From: JBBQYA01 sp031412335
Lineage (GTDB): Bacteria > Bacteroidota > Bacteroidia > Sphingobacteriales > Sphingobacteriaceae
Length of the DNA stretch: 64,000 nucleotides
Assembly (NCBI GenBank): GCA_031412335.1
Contig: JANOCT010000024.1
Coordinates: 111,959-175,958, forward strand
Reading direction: 5' to 3'
The position numbers and the translations under genes were made by a program. This document shows, in pieces, positions 52,437-61,722 of this stretch; position 1 is the first letter of the stretch; every line of letters begins with the position of its first letter. The notes beneath the pieces are model-generated. The model did no database searches, was not told the DNA's origin, and saw only the letters and a program-made list of their open reading frames with translations.

Positions 52437-54176
52437 TTAATAACTTAAGATTTGTTTTGGAATTAAATTTTCAGACAAGATTCGTGTTACCGGATAACGG
52501 TTATGCGTTTTTTCGTGAAATTTGGAACGATGATAAATAAAATCAAGTTGGGCGGTAGGATTTGAAGCAAAGGCATTGTCTTGAAATTTTTTGTTTTCGA
52601 AATCAGCTTTTAAAATCGGATCATTTTTTAAAATTTCCAGTGCTAAATCCTCAAAAACATAATCAGAATACCCTTCTTTATGATTGAGAATTGCATCAAA
52701 AAAATTCCAAGCCATAAAAGAATCATTGCCCTCTGGTTCAAGAGTTTCTATAAGGTATTTGTTTGATTTTTGATCAGTTATAATTATTTTATCTCCTTTA
52801 AAATAATTAATTGAGTCTGTTTTTTTAGAAGCGAAAATTTTAGAATGATAGTAATGCCCTTCGTAAGGTTTAGAAAGCGTTTTTAAACTATCAATTTGGT
52901 AGCATTCAACTATAATCGTTGTATCTCTGGTTAACTCATACATTTCTACTTGATTTATCCGAAGCAATTTAATAATTGATTGATATGCCTGTGGAATAAC
53001 ATAAGCAGCTGGTTTGTTGATAACTAGGTTGGGAACAAATTTGTTATAATATTTCACATCAATATGCATCGGCTTTGATCGATCATAAAACAATCTATCG
53101 AAACCAGAAATTTTACTTTTAATGTACTTTGCTTTATATCCTTTAAAGTTTAAAACTTCAAAATTACTGGTGTCTTGTTTCCAAGTTAATGGAAATTCCT
53201 GCTGATAAAACAAAGCACTATCTGCCTCAGCATGCAAATGGATGATGTTTTCTGCATCACGATAAGCAATTTCAATTGCGGCTAAGAGAAAAGTGTAAGT
53301 AGCTTTTACCCTTTTATCAAACACTTTTAGCATGTGTGTTTCTACCATAAAACCCAAGGTATTGAACAATGATGCGTATCCGGTAGAATATCGCGGATTA
53401 TCAAAAAACCCATCAATCCCATCATCTGGTTTTACCTTTCTGGTATTCACATAAGGTGTCATTTCAAAACCTGCATTTTTTGTTAAAGCAGCAATGGAGG
53501 GTATCATTACTTTTTCAAAATATTGCCCTTGTGGTTGATTTAATTTATCCTTTTGAGTTGGAACATACGTTAATGTATATTGATAATCAGCTTCATTACT
53601 TGTATGCGTTTCAATGTATAAATCAGGTTTTATCGATTGAAATATTAATTCAAAAAGTTCAGCGTTTTTTGAATCGCATTTAATAAAATCACGATTCAGA
53701 TCTAGGTTTTTTGCATTTCCTCTAAAACCATATTCAATAGGACCGTTTTGGTTTGCTCGAGTACTGCTATTTCTATTTAAACATCCATCTATGTTATAAA
53801 CTGGAATCAGATAAATATCAACCTTGTCTAATAATTTATTTAGCTTTTTATGAGTAAATATATCTCTCGCAAACATCATAGAAGCATCAATTCCTTCTGG
53901 TTCGCCAGGGTGTATTCCATTGTTTATTAAAACTTTACACTTATTAAATCCCGAATTTACTTTAGCAATTTTTACTAAGCTTAAAGGTTTTCCAATATCT
54001 GTTTTACCAATTTCAGTTATTGTAATCTCAGAATTCTTTTCAGCTAAAATTTTATAAAACTCAATTATCTGATGGTAGGTAGCTGTTTCTTTTCCTTTAC
54101 TTATTTCAAACGGAGAAAGTTGACTATATGATTTTGTAAAAAAAATAGCCAGTACAAAAAAAATAAAATACCTCAT
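52437..54176 (-). CDS. M14-family zinc carboxypeptidase-like peptidase
   Basis: A secreted metallopeptidase. The signal peptide ends KSYSQ (about 19). The zinc-binding HxxE occurs as His89 and Glu92 in NNGIHPGEPEGID, and the third ligand His lies in YIETHTSNE; GFMVETHML probably provides the catalytic Glu. The peptidase domain occupies about 25-310, and a further beta-rich C-terminal region makes 579 residues. It overlaps the pterin dehydratase gene by 4 bp (ATGA) and is followed by rhomboid after 1 bp. Confidence 0.9.
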   Translation of the reverse strand: MRYFIFFVLAIFFTKSYSQLSPFEISKGKETATYHQIIEFYKILAEKNSEITITEIGKTDIGKPLSLVKIAKVNSGFNKCKVLINNGIHPGEPEGIDASMMFARDIFTHKKLNKLLDKVDIYLIPVYNIDGCLNRNSSTRANQNGPIEYGFRGNAKNLDLNRDFIKCDSKNAELFELIFQSIKPDLYIETHTSNEADYQYTLTYVPTQKDKLNQPQGQYFEKVMIPSIAALTKNAGFEMTPYVNTRKVKPDDGIDGFFDNPRYSTGYASLFNTLGFMVETHMLKVFDKRVKATYTFLLAAIEIAYRDAENIIHLHAEADSALFYQQEFPLTWKQDTSNFEVLNFKGYKAKYIKSKISGFDRLFYDRSKPMHIDVKYYNKFVPNLVINKPAAYVIPQAYQSIIKLLRINQVEMYELTRDTTIIVECYQIDSLKTLSKPYEGHYYHSKIFASKKTDSINYFKGDKIIITDQKSNKYLIETLEPEGNDSFMAWNFFDAILNHKEGYSDYVFEDLALEILKNDPILKADFENKKFQDNAFASNPTAQLDFIYHRSKFHEKTHNRYPVTRILSENLIPKQILSY

Positions 54177-54418
54177 TCAGGCCGGTAATATTTATCGATT
54201 TGTTTAGCTAAATCACGATCCTTATCTGTAACTATGTTTCCAGCATCATGTGTACTTAGCTCAATCCAAACTTTATTGTAAATATTTTTCCACTCGGGAT
54301 GATGATTAGCTTTTTCGGCTTCCAATGCAACTGAATTCATAAATGACCAAGCTTCAATAAAATTTTTGAATTCGAATGTTTTTTGCAATTTATTGTCTTT
54401 TTCTATCCAGTTGTTCAT
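54173..54418 (-). CDS. phhB: 4a-hydroxytetrahydrobiopterin dehydratase
   Basis: Dehydrates 4a-hydroxytetrahydropterin to quinonoid dihydropterin, recycling the cofactor of aromatic amino-acid hydroxylases; in many bacteria it may serve molybdopterin metabolism instead. The 81 residues carry the family signature EKANHHPEW, Y, W and STHDAGN in order, with the conserved His-His-Pro. It overlaps YjbR by one base and the M14 gene by four. No phenylalanine hydroxylase gene is in the window. Confidence 0.93.
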   Translation of the reverse strand: MNNWIEKDNKLQKTFEFKNFIEAWSFMNSVALEAEKANHHPEWKNIYNKVWIELSTHDAGNIVTDKDRDLAKQIDKYYRPE

Positions 54419-54759
54419 CAGATTAATTCTTTTCTAGGTACGCTTTTCAATACTAAATCATACGAATCGTTTATAAACTGGGTAATTTGATTTTGTGATA
54501 AAGTACCCATTAAACTTATTGTATTCCAATGCTTTTTGTTCATGTGATAGCCTGGTTGAACTTCATCATATTTTTCCCTAAGCGCTATTGCATTCTCTGG
54601 TTCGCATTTTAAATTTATGGTATCAGGGTTTTGCAGATCAATTAAGGCAAACATTTTTGAATACACCTTAAAAACTAATACTTCTCCGCCAAATGGAAAA
54701 CCTTCTGAAACCTGAGGTTTTGAAATGCAATATTCTCTTATTTCTTCTACATTTATCAA
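54418..54759 (-). CDS. MmcQ/YjbR-family protein
   Basis: A 113-residue single-domain protein of the MmcQ/YjbR family, a double-wing fold predicted to bind DNA. Matching features are REYCISKPQVSEGFPFG, VYSKMFALI, INLKCEPE, ALREKYDEVQPGYHMNKKHWNTI and the C-terminal DSYDLVLKSVP. It is the first gene of a tight minus-strand run with the pterin dehydratase, M14 and rhomboid genes. Its biological role is not established. Confidence 0.9.
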   Translation of the reverse strand: MINVEEIREYCISKPQVSEGFPFGGEVLVFKVYSKMFALIDLQNPDTINLKCEPENAIALREKYDEVQPGYHMNKKHWNTISLMGTLSQNQITQFINDSYDLVLKSVPRKELI

Positions 54760-54811
54760 ATTGATGCAGTTTTATCTGGAAAAACTATTGTACCTATTTT
54801 TTCTATTAAAT

Positions 54812-57800
54812 TTACTGTACTACTACTTTTATAATCTCTGAATTGATACCTGAACTGAATCGTAAAAAATAAATTCCTTTTGCTAACCCAGTTTGATCAA
54901 ATTCCTGATTAAGTATTTCCTGATCGGCAATTATTGTTTTATCTAAAATTTCACGTCCAGTTATATCCAATAATTTCAGATTGATTGATTCGTTTTTAAT
55001 CGTATTCATTGAAAAAACAAAATTTCCTGATGATGGATTCGGAGCTACTGTTGCAGAAAACTTCCTTCCGTCATTTTTGATCGATATCGTTCTCGAATAC
55101 TCAAAAGATTGATCGAATGAAACAATTTTTAATCGGTAATAGGATTGGCTTACTTCTCTATCGAAACTATTATCAGGAAAAGAATACTTATTCATTTCTG
55201 AAAATTTATTCATTGCAGCTAACTGACCAATTTTTATAAATTTCCCAGAAGCAGAAAGCCGTTCGACTTCAAACCCGCTAATCGAGATTTCTGAGGTGGT
55301 GGTCCATATTAAGTTGTTTGAAAGCAATGATTGATTTCCATCAAAGTTTAATAATTTTAAAGGTAATGGATTACCAACAGAATCACTTCCAACTCCGAAT
55401 TGCGAAAAGCCTGTAGTAACTCCACTACGCTGTAATAATGGTTGAACATTGCTTCCAGTTGTGGTTATGTGATTTCCATTCAAAACCCAAGGAGATGTAA
55501 TATTGGCTCTTTTTAATAATACTAAAGTTGCAAAATTATTGATCCCTCCAAAATCTGTTGCTGTAAAAGAAGGTGAATATATACCACCTGCCAATCCATC
55601 CGCAGCTATTACATTCCAATAGCCGCTATCGGCAACTTTATTTACATCAATACTACCTTGAAGCAATGGTAGCCCAGTGTTTCCAGGGATTGCTTTAACA
55701 AATGTAATACTTAGCGACCCTGCACTTGTAGGTGCCGTTGTAAAATTAATACTTGCTGATCTTTTGATAATTGTGCCTACTGGAAAATTATAAATTCCTG
55801 TAGATGTGCTTACAAATCTTCTTAAAGTACCGTTAACATTTCCAGAACCATCGGGTGCTACTGTTCCAATATTGCTTGTCGATGTTCCAACAGTAAGAAT
55901 GTTAGATCCAATATTTAGTATTCCACTTTCTAAACTTAGATTGTTGCTAACTGTACCCGTGCCCGACCCTGTAAAAAAAGTTGATGTATTAACGTTTACT
56001 TGTGTTGTATTATTCACACTTAAACTACTAAAATTCGCAGTAGACAACCCTGTACTATTTCTAAAAATTCCAGTACCAGTTACAGATTGAGGACTTAAAG
56101 CCGCTGGAGTTCCAAGTGTATTTCCCAAGGTTAAAGCATCTAAAACAGTAGTTAAAGTGGTAAAGGTTCCGTTATTTATCATATTTCCACTTAAGGTAAA
56201 TCCAGCACCGTTGTCGCTTGTTCTTGCTTCGCAGTTACTGTTTATTACCAAATTGCCTCCAATATGTGTTCCATCAAATGGACTGGAAGCACTTGCTAAA
56301 TACCTACCTTGTGCTGATCCAGATGCAACGGTAATATTACCAATTGGGACAATTTCAAAACCAGCATAGGTATTAATTTTAAATCCATTTCCTGCAGGTC
56401 CGGTTGTATTACTAATTCCATTTCCTATTTGTAAGGTTGAGCCTGCAAAACTTTTTATTCCAGAACCAGCATCGGAATTAATGACCAACGAATTTGCAGA
56501 TCCTGCAAAAGGTGGATCAATTAAGGTAATTTTACCTCCAGAAGCATTAATATTGCCAGTAGTACCCACGGAAAATGATAACATATCAATTCCAGTTTCT
56601 ACACTTCCCGCTGGCGATAAACCATCATTGCCATCAATAATAAGATCTCCCCCACTCAAATTAAAACTACTTGTAGATGAAAATAAGACATTTCCGTTTA
56701 CAGTAATACTACCTCCAGAAATATCAAGAATTCCATTGGTTACTAATTGTCTGTTACTACCACCACTTGGCCCTAATTGAAGTGTATTTGCTGCCACATT
56801 TAATCTTCCGCTGGTTCCAATTATTAATGAATTTCCAAAATAAGGTGGTACTCCGCCTTGCAAGGTTACAATTGCTGAATTCAGAACTACATTGTCTGAT
56901 AATGTTGGAACTGCACCTTCAGACCAATTTGAAGCAATTCCCCAATCACCAGTTGGGCCTCCAACCCAAGTAATTGGTAAACTTCCAATAGAAACACCTA
57001 AAGCAAAATAACCTAATGTAGTTGGAACTAATTGATCACTTATTATTTCAGTTGAATTCAAATTTGGATTGGAACGGATAGAATTATAAGGGCCTGCGGC
57101 GGTTGCGCTATTAGCAATGGTACGGTCGGCAAGAGGATTAAAATTAAGTAAATCATCTGTACCATAATTAATTTTAACTGAATCAACCGTTAATAAGGTG
57201 TTTCCAGTTACGTTTACAAAATGCCTTCTGGCTGTTGAAATATCACTTACATTTAATCCATCGGTATTTGAACTCCCATTCTGAACTTCAACAGTGATTA
57301 CAGTATTAAATGACATGTCGTTGCTTAAACCTTTAATAACCAAAGTTCTAGCTTGACCTGGACCTGTACCTCCAACTGGAAAATTTCTGGTTACTTTAGC
57401 ATTACTACTAATTGTTACAGCCGTTTTACCATCAACCCACGACAAAGCAGATGAGTTTGGTGCCGGAAAATTTGCTGTTGGTAGCATTAATCGAAGAGTA
57501 TTGCCTCCCATATGCAATATTCCATTAGTCAAAGCTATTGGTGTTCCACCGTTGGTAAGATTTAAATCTCCATTCATAACTACACCTAAACCATTATTTA
57601 TGATTAAAGAAAAAATAGTTCTGCTTGCAGGTATTTCAAATCCTTCATTTTGTTGGCTATTTACCGTTCCTGCGTAGAAAGTGTAAGTAACCCGATAAGT
57701 TGCAGATAGACCTATTGTTGGATAGGTTGAAAGTGAACTTTGGGCTCCCATTTGCAGTAAAATTGTTGAAGTTGAAACTCCACCTAGCGTATTATCGAAT

Positions 57801-58927
57801 GATAAATTGCTTCCATTAGTAAGCACTCCTGAAACTAAATTTATTTGTGAAGAAATATTAATCGGTGTATTTAAAGTAACGCCAGTACTATTATTAATTT
57901 CTAAAAACCGGATAGTGTTGCTGTTTAAAAATGTTCCGCTTCCTGATAAATTAATAGATTGCGGAGTTGTACCACGTAAAATTAGTGCTGAATTTGTTCG
58001 TGAAAAATCTGTTGTTCCAGCATTATTAAAATTACCTAATAAACTTACAAATCTTCCTACGCTGCCATTTGCTGGAATAAAAGTCGCATTATTAGCTATA
58101 CTTAAATTACCATTCACAGTTAATGTTCTTGAATTCGAAAGTGCATCAAAGCTTAGGGTACCACTAGTACCTTGCCCAACAGTTAGATTATTTACAATTG
58201 GCGAAGTATCAATGGTAACTGATGCACCATTTGCGATTGTTACATTATCAATGGACGAAGGTACAATTCCGCCAACCCAGGTTGTACCAACAGACCAATT
58301 ACCTCCTGAAGGTGTAGAAGTAATATTCGTTGGTGTTTTTTGTAATACTTGAACATTATCTATTGACCACCAATAACCAAAAGTTCCGATGTAAGTAAAT
58401 CGAATTCTAACATTTGATTGATTATTTGCAGCCGATATTGGTATTAAAGATTGTGAGGCTGGGTTTGGATAACCGAGATTACTAATTCTTGTAGCCACAT
58501 TTGTCCAAGTTGTACCACCATCAATACTCAAATCTACTTCTGCTTGTGAGCCACCAAATGATCGGAATTGTTCTGAAAACTGGATATTTACACTTGTCAA
58601 ACCAACACAGCTAAAAACTGGCGAAGTTAAAGTTGCATTTTGAGTAAATCCATTTCCATAATTATCACTATTTAAAACAGCATAATTTCCAGAAAAACCA
58701 CCTCCAGTAACTCCATCTAAGGTATTGTCAAATTCCCATTTTTGGGTTAAATCTGTAGTTCCGGGGTTCGAAACATTCGACCAACCTGCTGGTGGTGTAG
58801 TGCCAGAAGCGCTCGAAAAATTTTGTAAAGCTAATTGAGCAAAACCAGTTTGGAAATTTATTGATAATCCAACAAAAAGTATGAAAAGCTTTTGAAAGGT
58901 TTTATAAGAGAAGTAAAGATTTCCCAT
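54812..58927 (-). CDS. Large T9SS surface protein (adhesin-like)
   Basis: A 1371-residue exported protein. The signal region ends GFAQ (about 30). Residues about 35-200 form a jelly-roll-like module with ASGTTPPAGW, CVGLTSVNIQF and YWWSIDNVQV, as in cleaved-adhesin domains. The long middle (about 205-1190) is a beta-rich, Ser/Thr/Asn/Gly-rich stretch with repeated units such as TWVGGIVPS and WSEGAVPTLSDNVVL, resembling beta-helix repeats. The end is a T9SS sorting domain (APNPSSGNF, LKLLDITGREIL, LAKGIYFLRFSS). It is probably anchored on the cell surface. It is the largest gene in the window. Confidence 0.88.
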   Translation of the reverse strand: MGNLYFSYKTFQKLFILFVGLSINFQTGFAQLALQNFSSASGTTPPAGWSNVSNPGTTDLTQKWEFDNTLDGVTGGGFSGNYAVLNSDNYGNGFTQNATLTSPVFSCVGLTSVNIQFSEQFRSFGGSQAEVDLSIDGGTTWTNVATRISNLGYPNPASQSLIPISAANNQSNVRIRFTYIGTFGYWWSIDNVQVLQKTPTNITSTPSGGNWSVGTTWVGGIVPSSIDNVTIANGASVTIDTSPIVNNLTVGQGTSGTLSFDALSNSRTLTVNGNLSIANNATFIPANGSVGRFVSLLGNFNNAGTTDFSRTNSALILRGTTPQSINLSGSGTFLNSNTIRFLEINNSTGVTLNTPINISSQINLVSGVLTNGSNLSFDNTLGGVSTSTILLQMGAQSSLSTYPTIGLSATYRVTYTFYAGTVNSQQNEGFEIPASRTIFSLIINNGLGVVMNGDLNLTNGGTPIALTNGILHMGGNTLRLMLPTANFPAPNSSALSWVDGKTAVTISSNAKVTRNFPVGGTGPGQARTLVIKGLSNDMSFNTVITVEVQNGSSNTDGLNVSDISTARRHFVNVTGNTLLTVDSVKINYGTDDLLNFNPLADRTIANSATAAGPYNSIRSNPNLNSTEIISDQLVPTTLGYFALGVSIGSLPITWVGGPTGDWGIASNWSEGAVPTLSDNVVLNSAIVTLQGGVPPYFGNSLIIGTSGRLNVAANTLQLGPSGGSNRQLVTNGILDISGGSITVNGNVLFSSTSSFNLSGGDLIIDGNDGLSPAGSVETGIDMLSFSVGTTGNINASGGKITLIDPPFAGSANSLVINSDAGSGIKSFAGSTLQIGNGISNTTGPAGNGFKINTYAGFEIVPIGNITVASGSAQGRYLASASSPFDGTHIGGNLVINSNCEARTSDNGAGFTLSGNMINNGTFTTLTTVLDALTLGNTLGTPAALSPQSVTGTGIFRNSTGLSTANFSSLSVNNTTQVNVNTSTFFTGSGTGTVSNNLSLESGILNIGSNILTVGTSTSNIGTVAPDGSGNVNGTLRRFVSTSTGIYNFPVGTIIKRSASINFTTAPTSAGSLSITFVKAIPGNTGLPLLQGSIDVNKVADSGYWNVIAADGLAGGIYSPSFTATDFGGINNFATLVLLKRANITSPWVLNGNHITTTGSNVQPLLQRSGVTTGFSQFGVGSDSVGNPLPLKLLNFDGNQSLLSNNLIWTTTSEISISGFEVERLSASGKFIKIGQLAAMNKFSEMNKYSFPDNSFDREVSQSYYRLKIVSFDQSFEYSRTISIKNDGRKFSATVAPNPSSGNFVFSMNTIKNESINLKLLDITGREILDKTIIADQEILNQEFDQTGLAKGIYFLRFSSGINSEIIKVVVQ

Positions 58928-59161
58928 TTTGTATGTAATTTAAAATTGCAGAGCGTTAAAAATTTTAAATTTAGTACAAAAATGTTAATAACTATAATTT
59001 GCAAATATTGAAGAGCGATTTAAAGGGTATTTTCCTTCTAAAAACCTTTTAATGATGAAAAAAAAAGAATTTTCAGAAACTGAATCGATTAAGATTTTGT
59101 AAAAAAAACGTAAGTCAAAGCTTGAAAATGGCAAGGTGTTGAAAGTTATCAACAAAAAAAA

Positions 59162-59839
59162 TTATCTTCCTAAGCGATAATGAAGTGCGAGGGAAACAAA
59201 ACTGTAGGAATCTTTAGCCAAATTGCCACCACCTACTACCGAAGAATAACCATCAAGCCAATCTGTAATTGATTTGTTATTCTGATAATTAAGATTTAAA
59301 GAAACATTACTATCTCTTCTATATCCATTTTTGAAATTAATTATTATTCCAGCATTAAAAGGAATTAAAACATCTGTACCAGTGTAACTTTGCCTCCAGC
59401 CTACTGCTAAAGCTGGATCTGAAGTTTCAGACACATCAGGAAGAACATCGGTAACATTGTTTTTTATAAAACCTACACCTGAACCCAAATAAAGATTTGG
59501 CAAAATGGTTTGTATAAAGTCTGCGTCTGGAAAAAGTTTGACATTTGTTTTTAGAAAAGTAGCAATAAATTGATTCTTTGATTGCCGATTATATCTATCT
59601 TTTCCTGCATTTATTAAGCCCGATTGAACTTCAAGACCAGCCATAAATGTATAACTTGAATGAAAATTAAAATAGAATGCCGCGCCTGGATGTATGTTAT
59701 TTTCAACAATATCCATATGAGAAATAATAGCTCCCCCTCCTACTCCAGCGGTCACATACCCTTGATATCTACCTCGGTATTGCGCTTCAGCGATGTTTAC
59801 GATTAACAAAAAAGAGATTAGAATAAATAAATTTTTCAC
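59162..59839 (-). CDS. Small outer-membrane beta-barrel-like protein
   Basis: A 225-residue protein with signal peptide (1-19, ends AEAQ) and alternating beta-strand sequence typical of small outer-membrane barrels (YVTAGVGGGAIISH, LYLGSGVGFI, IPFNAGIIINF, VSLNLNYQN). The C-terminus SFVSLALHYRLGR has the aromatic-rich final strand used for barrel assembly. Function is unknown. It lies between the giant surface-protein gene and the response-regulator gene on the minus strand, with gaps of 234 and 72 bp. Confidence 0.8.
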   Translation of the reverse strand: MKNLFILISFLLIVNIAEAQYRGRYQGYVTAGVGGGAIISHMDIVENNIHPGAAFYFNFHSSYTFMAGLEVQSGLINAGKDRYNRQSKNQFIATFLKTNVKLFPDADFIQTILPNLYLGSGVGFIKNNVTDVLPDVSETSDPALAVGWRQSYTGTDVLIPFNAGIIINFKNGYRRDSNVSLNLNYQNNKSITDWLDGYSSVVGGGNLAKDSYSFVSLALHYRLGR

Positions 59840-59911
59840 TTTATAAAATATTTTAAATTCGGCCTTAAAAGTACAATAAATTAATAATTAACTTGGATAA
59901 TTGATAAATTT

Positions 59912-60412
59912 TCAGGAAAGAAGTTTCTGTCGAAGAATAAATTCCAACTGTTGGTTTGCTCTTAACAATGATTTTGTGAGTTGTAAATTATCTCTTCTTA
60001 ATGAAAAAACTTCGAAAGCATTATCTATAACAAACTTTAATTCCATTTCATCCCAAGGCTTGTTAATATATCTATATACTTGACCTTTATTTATAGCATT
60101 TATCACAGCTTCAATATCTGCATATCCTGTCAATAATATTCTAATAGGATCAGGATATTCTGGTATGATGGATTCCAAAAACTCTACACCAGTAATACCT
60201 GGCATACGCTGATCCGTAATAATTATATGAATAGGTTGCTGACTAAGTATATTTTTTCCTTCGACAGCAGATTCTGCTGTGAAAATATTATAAACTTTTC
60301 TAAAAGTAGCTTTAAAGGCAATAAGATTATTAGTTTCATCATCTACATAGAGTATGTTCGCTTTTTCTTTAACTTTTTCTTCTTCCATGGTTTTCAATAA
60401 CTCAGTGTACAA
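59912..60412 (-). CDS. Single-domain response regulator with coiled-coil tail
   Basis: A two-component receiver protein. The phosphorylation site is Asp67 in IITDQRMPG, with Asp24-Asp25 (VDDE), Thr95 (LLTGYAD) and Lys118 (YINKPW). After the receiver (about 18-135) a short helical, coiled-coil-like tail (LQLTKSLLRANQQLEFILRQK) ends the protein at 166 residues, with no HD-GYP, GGDEF or DNA-binding output. The ATG at 60412 or Met9 (60388) could be the start. It is divergent from the ThiF-acyltransferase-histidine kinase unit and is the natural candidate partner of that kinase. Confidence 0.9.
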   Translation of the reverse strand: MYTELLKTMEEEKVKEKANILYVDDETNNLIAFKATFRKVYNIFTAESAVEGKNILSQQPIHIIITDQRMPGITGVEFLESIIPEYPDPIRILLTGYADIEAVINAINKGQVYRYINKPWDEMELKFVIDNAFEVFSLRRDNLQLTKSLLRANQQLEFILRQKLLS

Positions 60413-60546
60413 TATTCTATCTTTTAGTAGGCAGATTATGGCGTAAATATATGTTTTCGTAGTTAGAATAAAAATAACAGTATGGCAAACTTTGATTTTT
60501 GGGCTACCTTTTAAATACTTATCATCCTTTTTCTTTGATTTTCCAT

Positions 60547-60554
60547 TACCTTTG
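60547..60554 (+). promoter_or_regulatory. -7 promoter box for the ThiF-acyltransferase-kinase unit
   Basis: TACCTTTG matches TAnnTTTG and lies 34 bp before the ATG at 60589. It lies inside the open frame that could begin at 60499, so the box supports the later start. No exact -33 TTTG is present at 19 bp. Confidence 0.5.
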
Positions 60555-60588
60555 CCTGTTAAATTGGGTTATTAATACAAATAAATTT

Positions 60589-61698
60589 ATGGCGGTTGAT
60601 CTAAGCTTTTTGCTTCAAAACAAGAATAAAATTCAAGCCAGCTATACTCCTGATTTTTTTAGAATTACCAACATTACTGAGAGAAATGCACTAAAAGAAC
60701 TTATCGAAAGCAATCCAACTCTTTCTATTCATGATCAAATAAGTTCGCAATTAAAAGAGTTAGTTAAGATAAATAACCCTGATCGTAAACTTACAGCTTT
60801 AGAAAGTGACACGTTAATTAATATTCATTTAGGAAATTCCCTAATTGAGAATTATGGTGTTTGGGTTTACTATTCATGGAGCAATCGTTTGGTACATATT
60901 TTGGATGAATCAGAATTCGTAGCTCTCCGAACAAGTAGAAATATATATAAAATAAAACCCGAAGAACGAGATATTTTATCCACTAAATCTATTGGTATAA
61001 TTGGATTGTCGGTTGGGCAATCTATTGCATTAACGTTAGCAATGGAGCGGGTTTGTTCTGAGTTAAGATTAGCAGATTTCGACGATCTTGAACTCACCAA
61101 TATGAATAGAATAAGAACTGGGGTTCACAATTTGGGTGTTTTGAAAGTAATAATTGCAGCCAGAGAAATTGCAGAATTAGATCCATTTATTAAAGTAAAG
61201 ATTTTTAAGGATGGATTGACACCTGAGAATATTGACGAGTTTTTTCTAGGAGGTAAAAAATTAGATATTTTAGTAGAAGAATGTGATGGATTGGATATTA
61301 AAATTTTAAGTAGATTGAAGGCAAAAGAATTTAAAATTCCAGTAGTGATGGACACCAACGATAGAGGAATGTTAGACATTGAACGATTTGACCTTGAACC
61401 AGATAGACCCTTATTGCACGGTGCTCTTCCAAATAATATTGATCTTACAACATTAAATAATTTAACGAATGAAGAAAAACTACCGATGCTTGATGCTATG
61501 GTAGACTTTAAAAATTTATCAGAGCGAATGAAATATTCACTTTCTGAATTAGGAAAATCAATTACTACGTGGCCTCAACTTGCATCATCTGTTATACTTG
61601 GTGGAGCAATGGTGACTGATACTTGCAGAAGAATTTTGCTTGATCAACTAACATCTTCGGGAAGATATTATATTGACTTTGAAGATCTTATTAAATAA
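60589..61698 (+). CDS. ThiF/E1-like adenylyltransferase-family protein
   Basis: A 369-residue protein with a central E1-like nucleotide-binding domain, as in ThiF, MoeB, MccB and Rv1355c. The glycine loop is SIGIIGLSVGQS (134-145); DFDDLELTNMNRIRTG (163-178) holds the Asp, Asn173 and Arg174 of the catalytic set; Lys186 (GVLKVIIA) and Asp233 (ECDGLD) complete it, so adenylation of a carboxylate is plausible. No zinc Cys pairs or C-terminal nitroreductase domain (present in Rv1355c) are seen. The N-terminal 125 residues are unassigned. The start at 60589 fits the promoter. The acyltransferase gene follows after 24 bp. Confidence 0.85.
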   Translation: MAVDLSFLLQNKNKIQASYTPDFFRITNITERNALKELIESNPTLSIHDQISSQLKELVKINNPDRKLTALESDTLINIHLGNSLIENYGVWVYYSWSNRLVHILDESEFVALRTSRNIYKIKPEERDILSTKSIGIIGLSVGQSIALTLAMERVCSELRLADFDDLELTNMNRIRTGVHNLGVLKVIIAAREIAELDPFIKVKIFKDGLTPENIDEFFLGGKKLDILVEECDGLDIKILSRLKAKEFKIPVVMDTNDRGMLDIERFDLEPDRPLLHGALPNNIDLTTLNNLTNEEKLPMLDAMVDFKNLSERMKYSLSELGKSITTWPQLASSVILGGAMVTDTCRRILLDQLTSSGRYYIDFEDLIK

Positions 61699-61722
61699 TC
61701 CGAGTTTTTTCTTTTACGCTAA

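Noticed and set aside
57807..58352. 181-codon frame antisense to the large surface protein
   Set aside because: It is a by-product of Asn/Thr/Gly-rich codons of the minus-strand gene, as are several shorter plus-strand frames at 55806-56780.
60499..60588. Earlier start for the ThiF-like protein
   Set aside because: The 30 extra residues are upstream of a good -7 box and show no family similarity; the Met at 60589 gives a sensible N-terminus.
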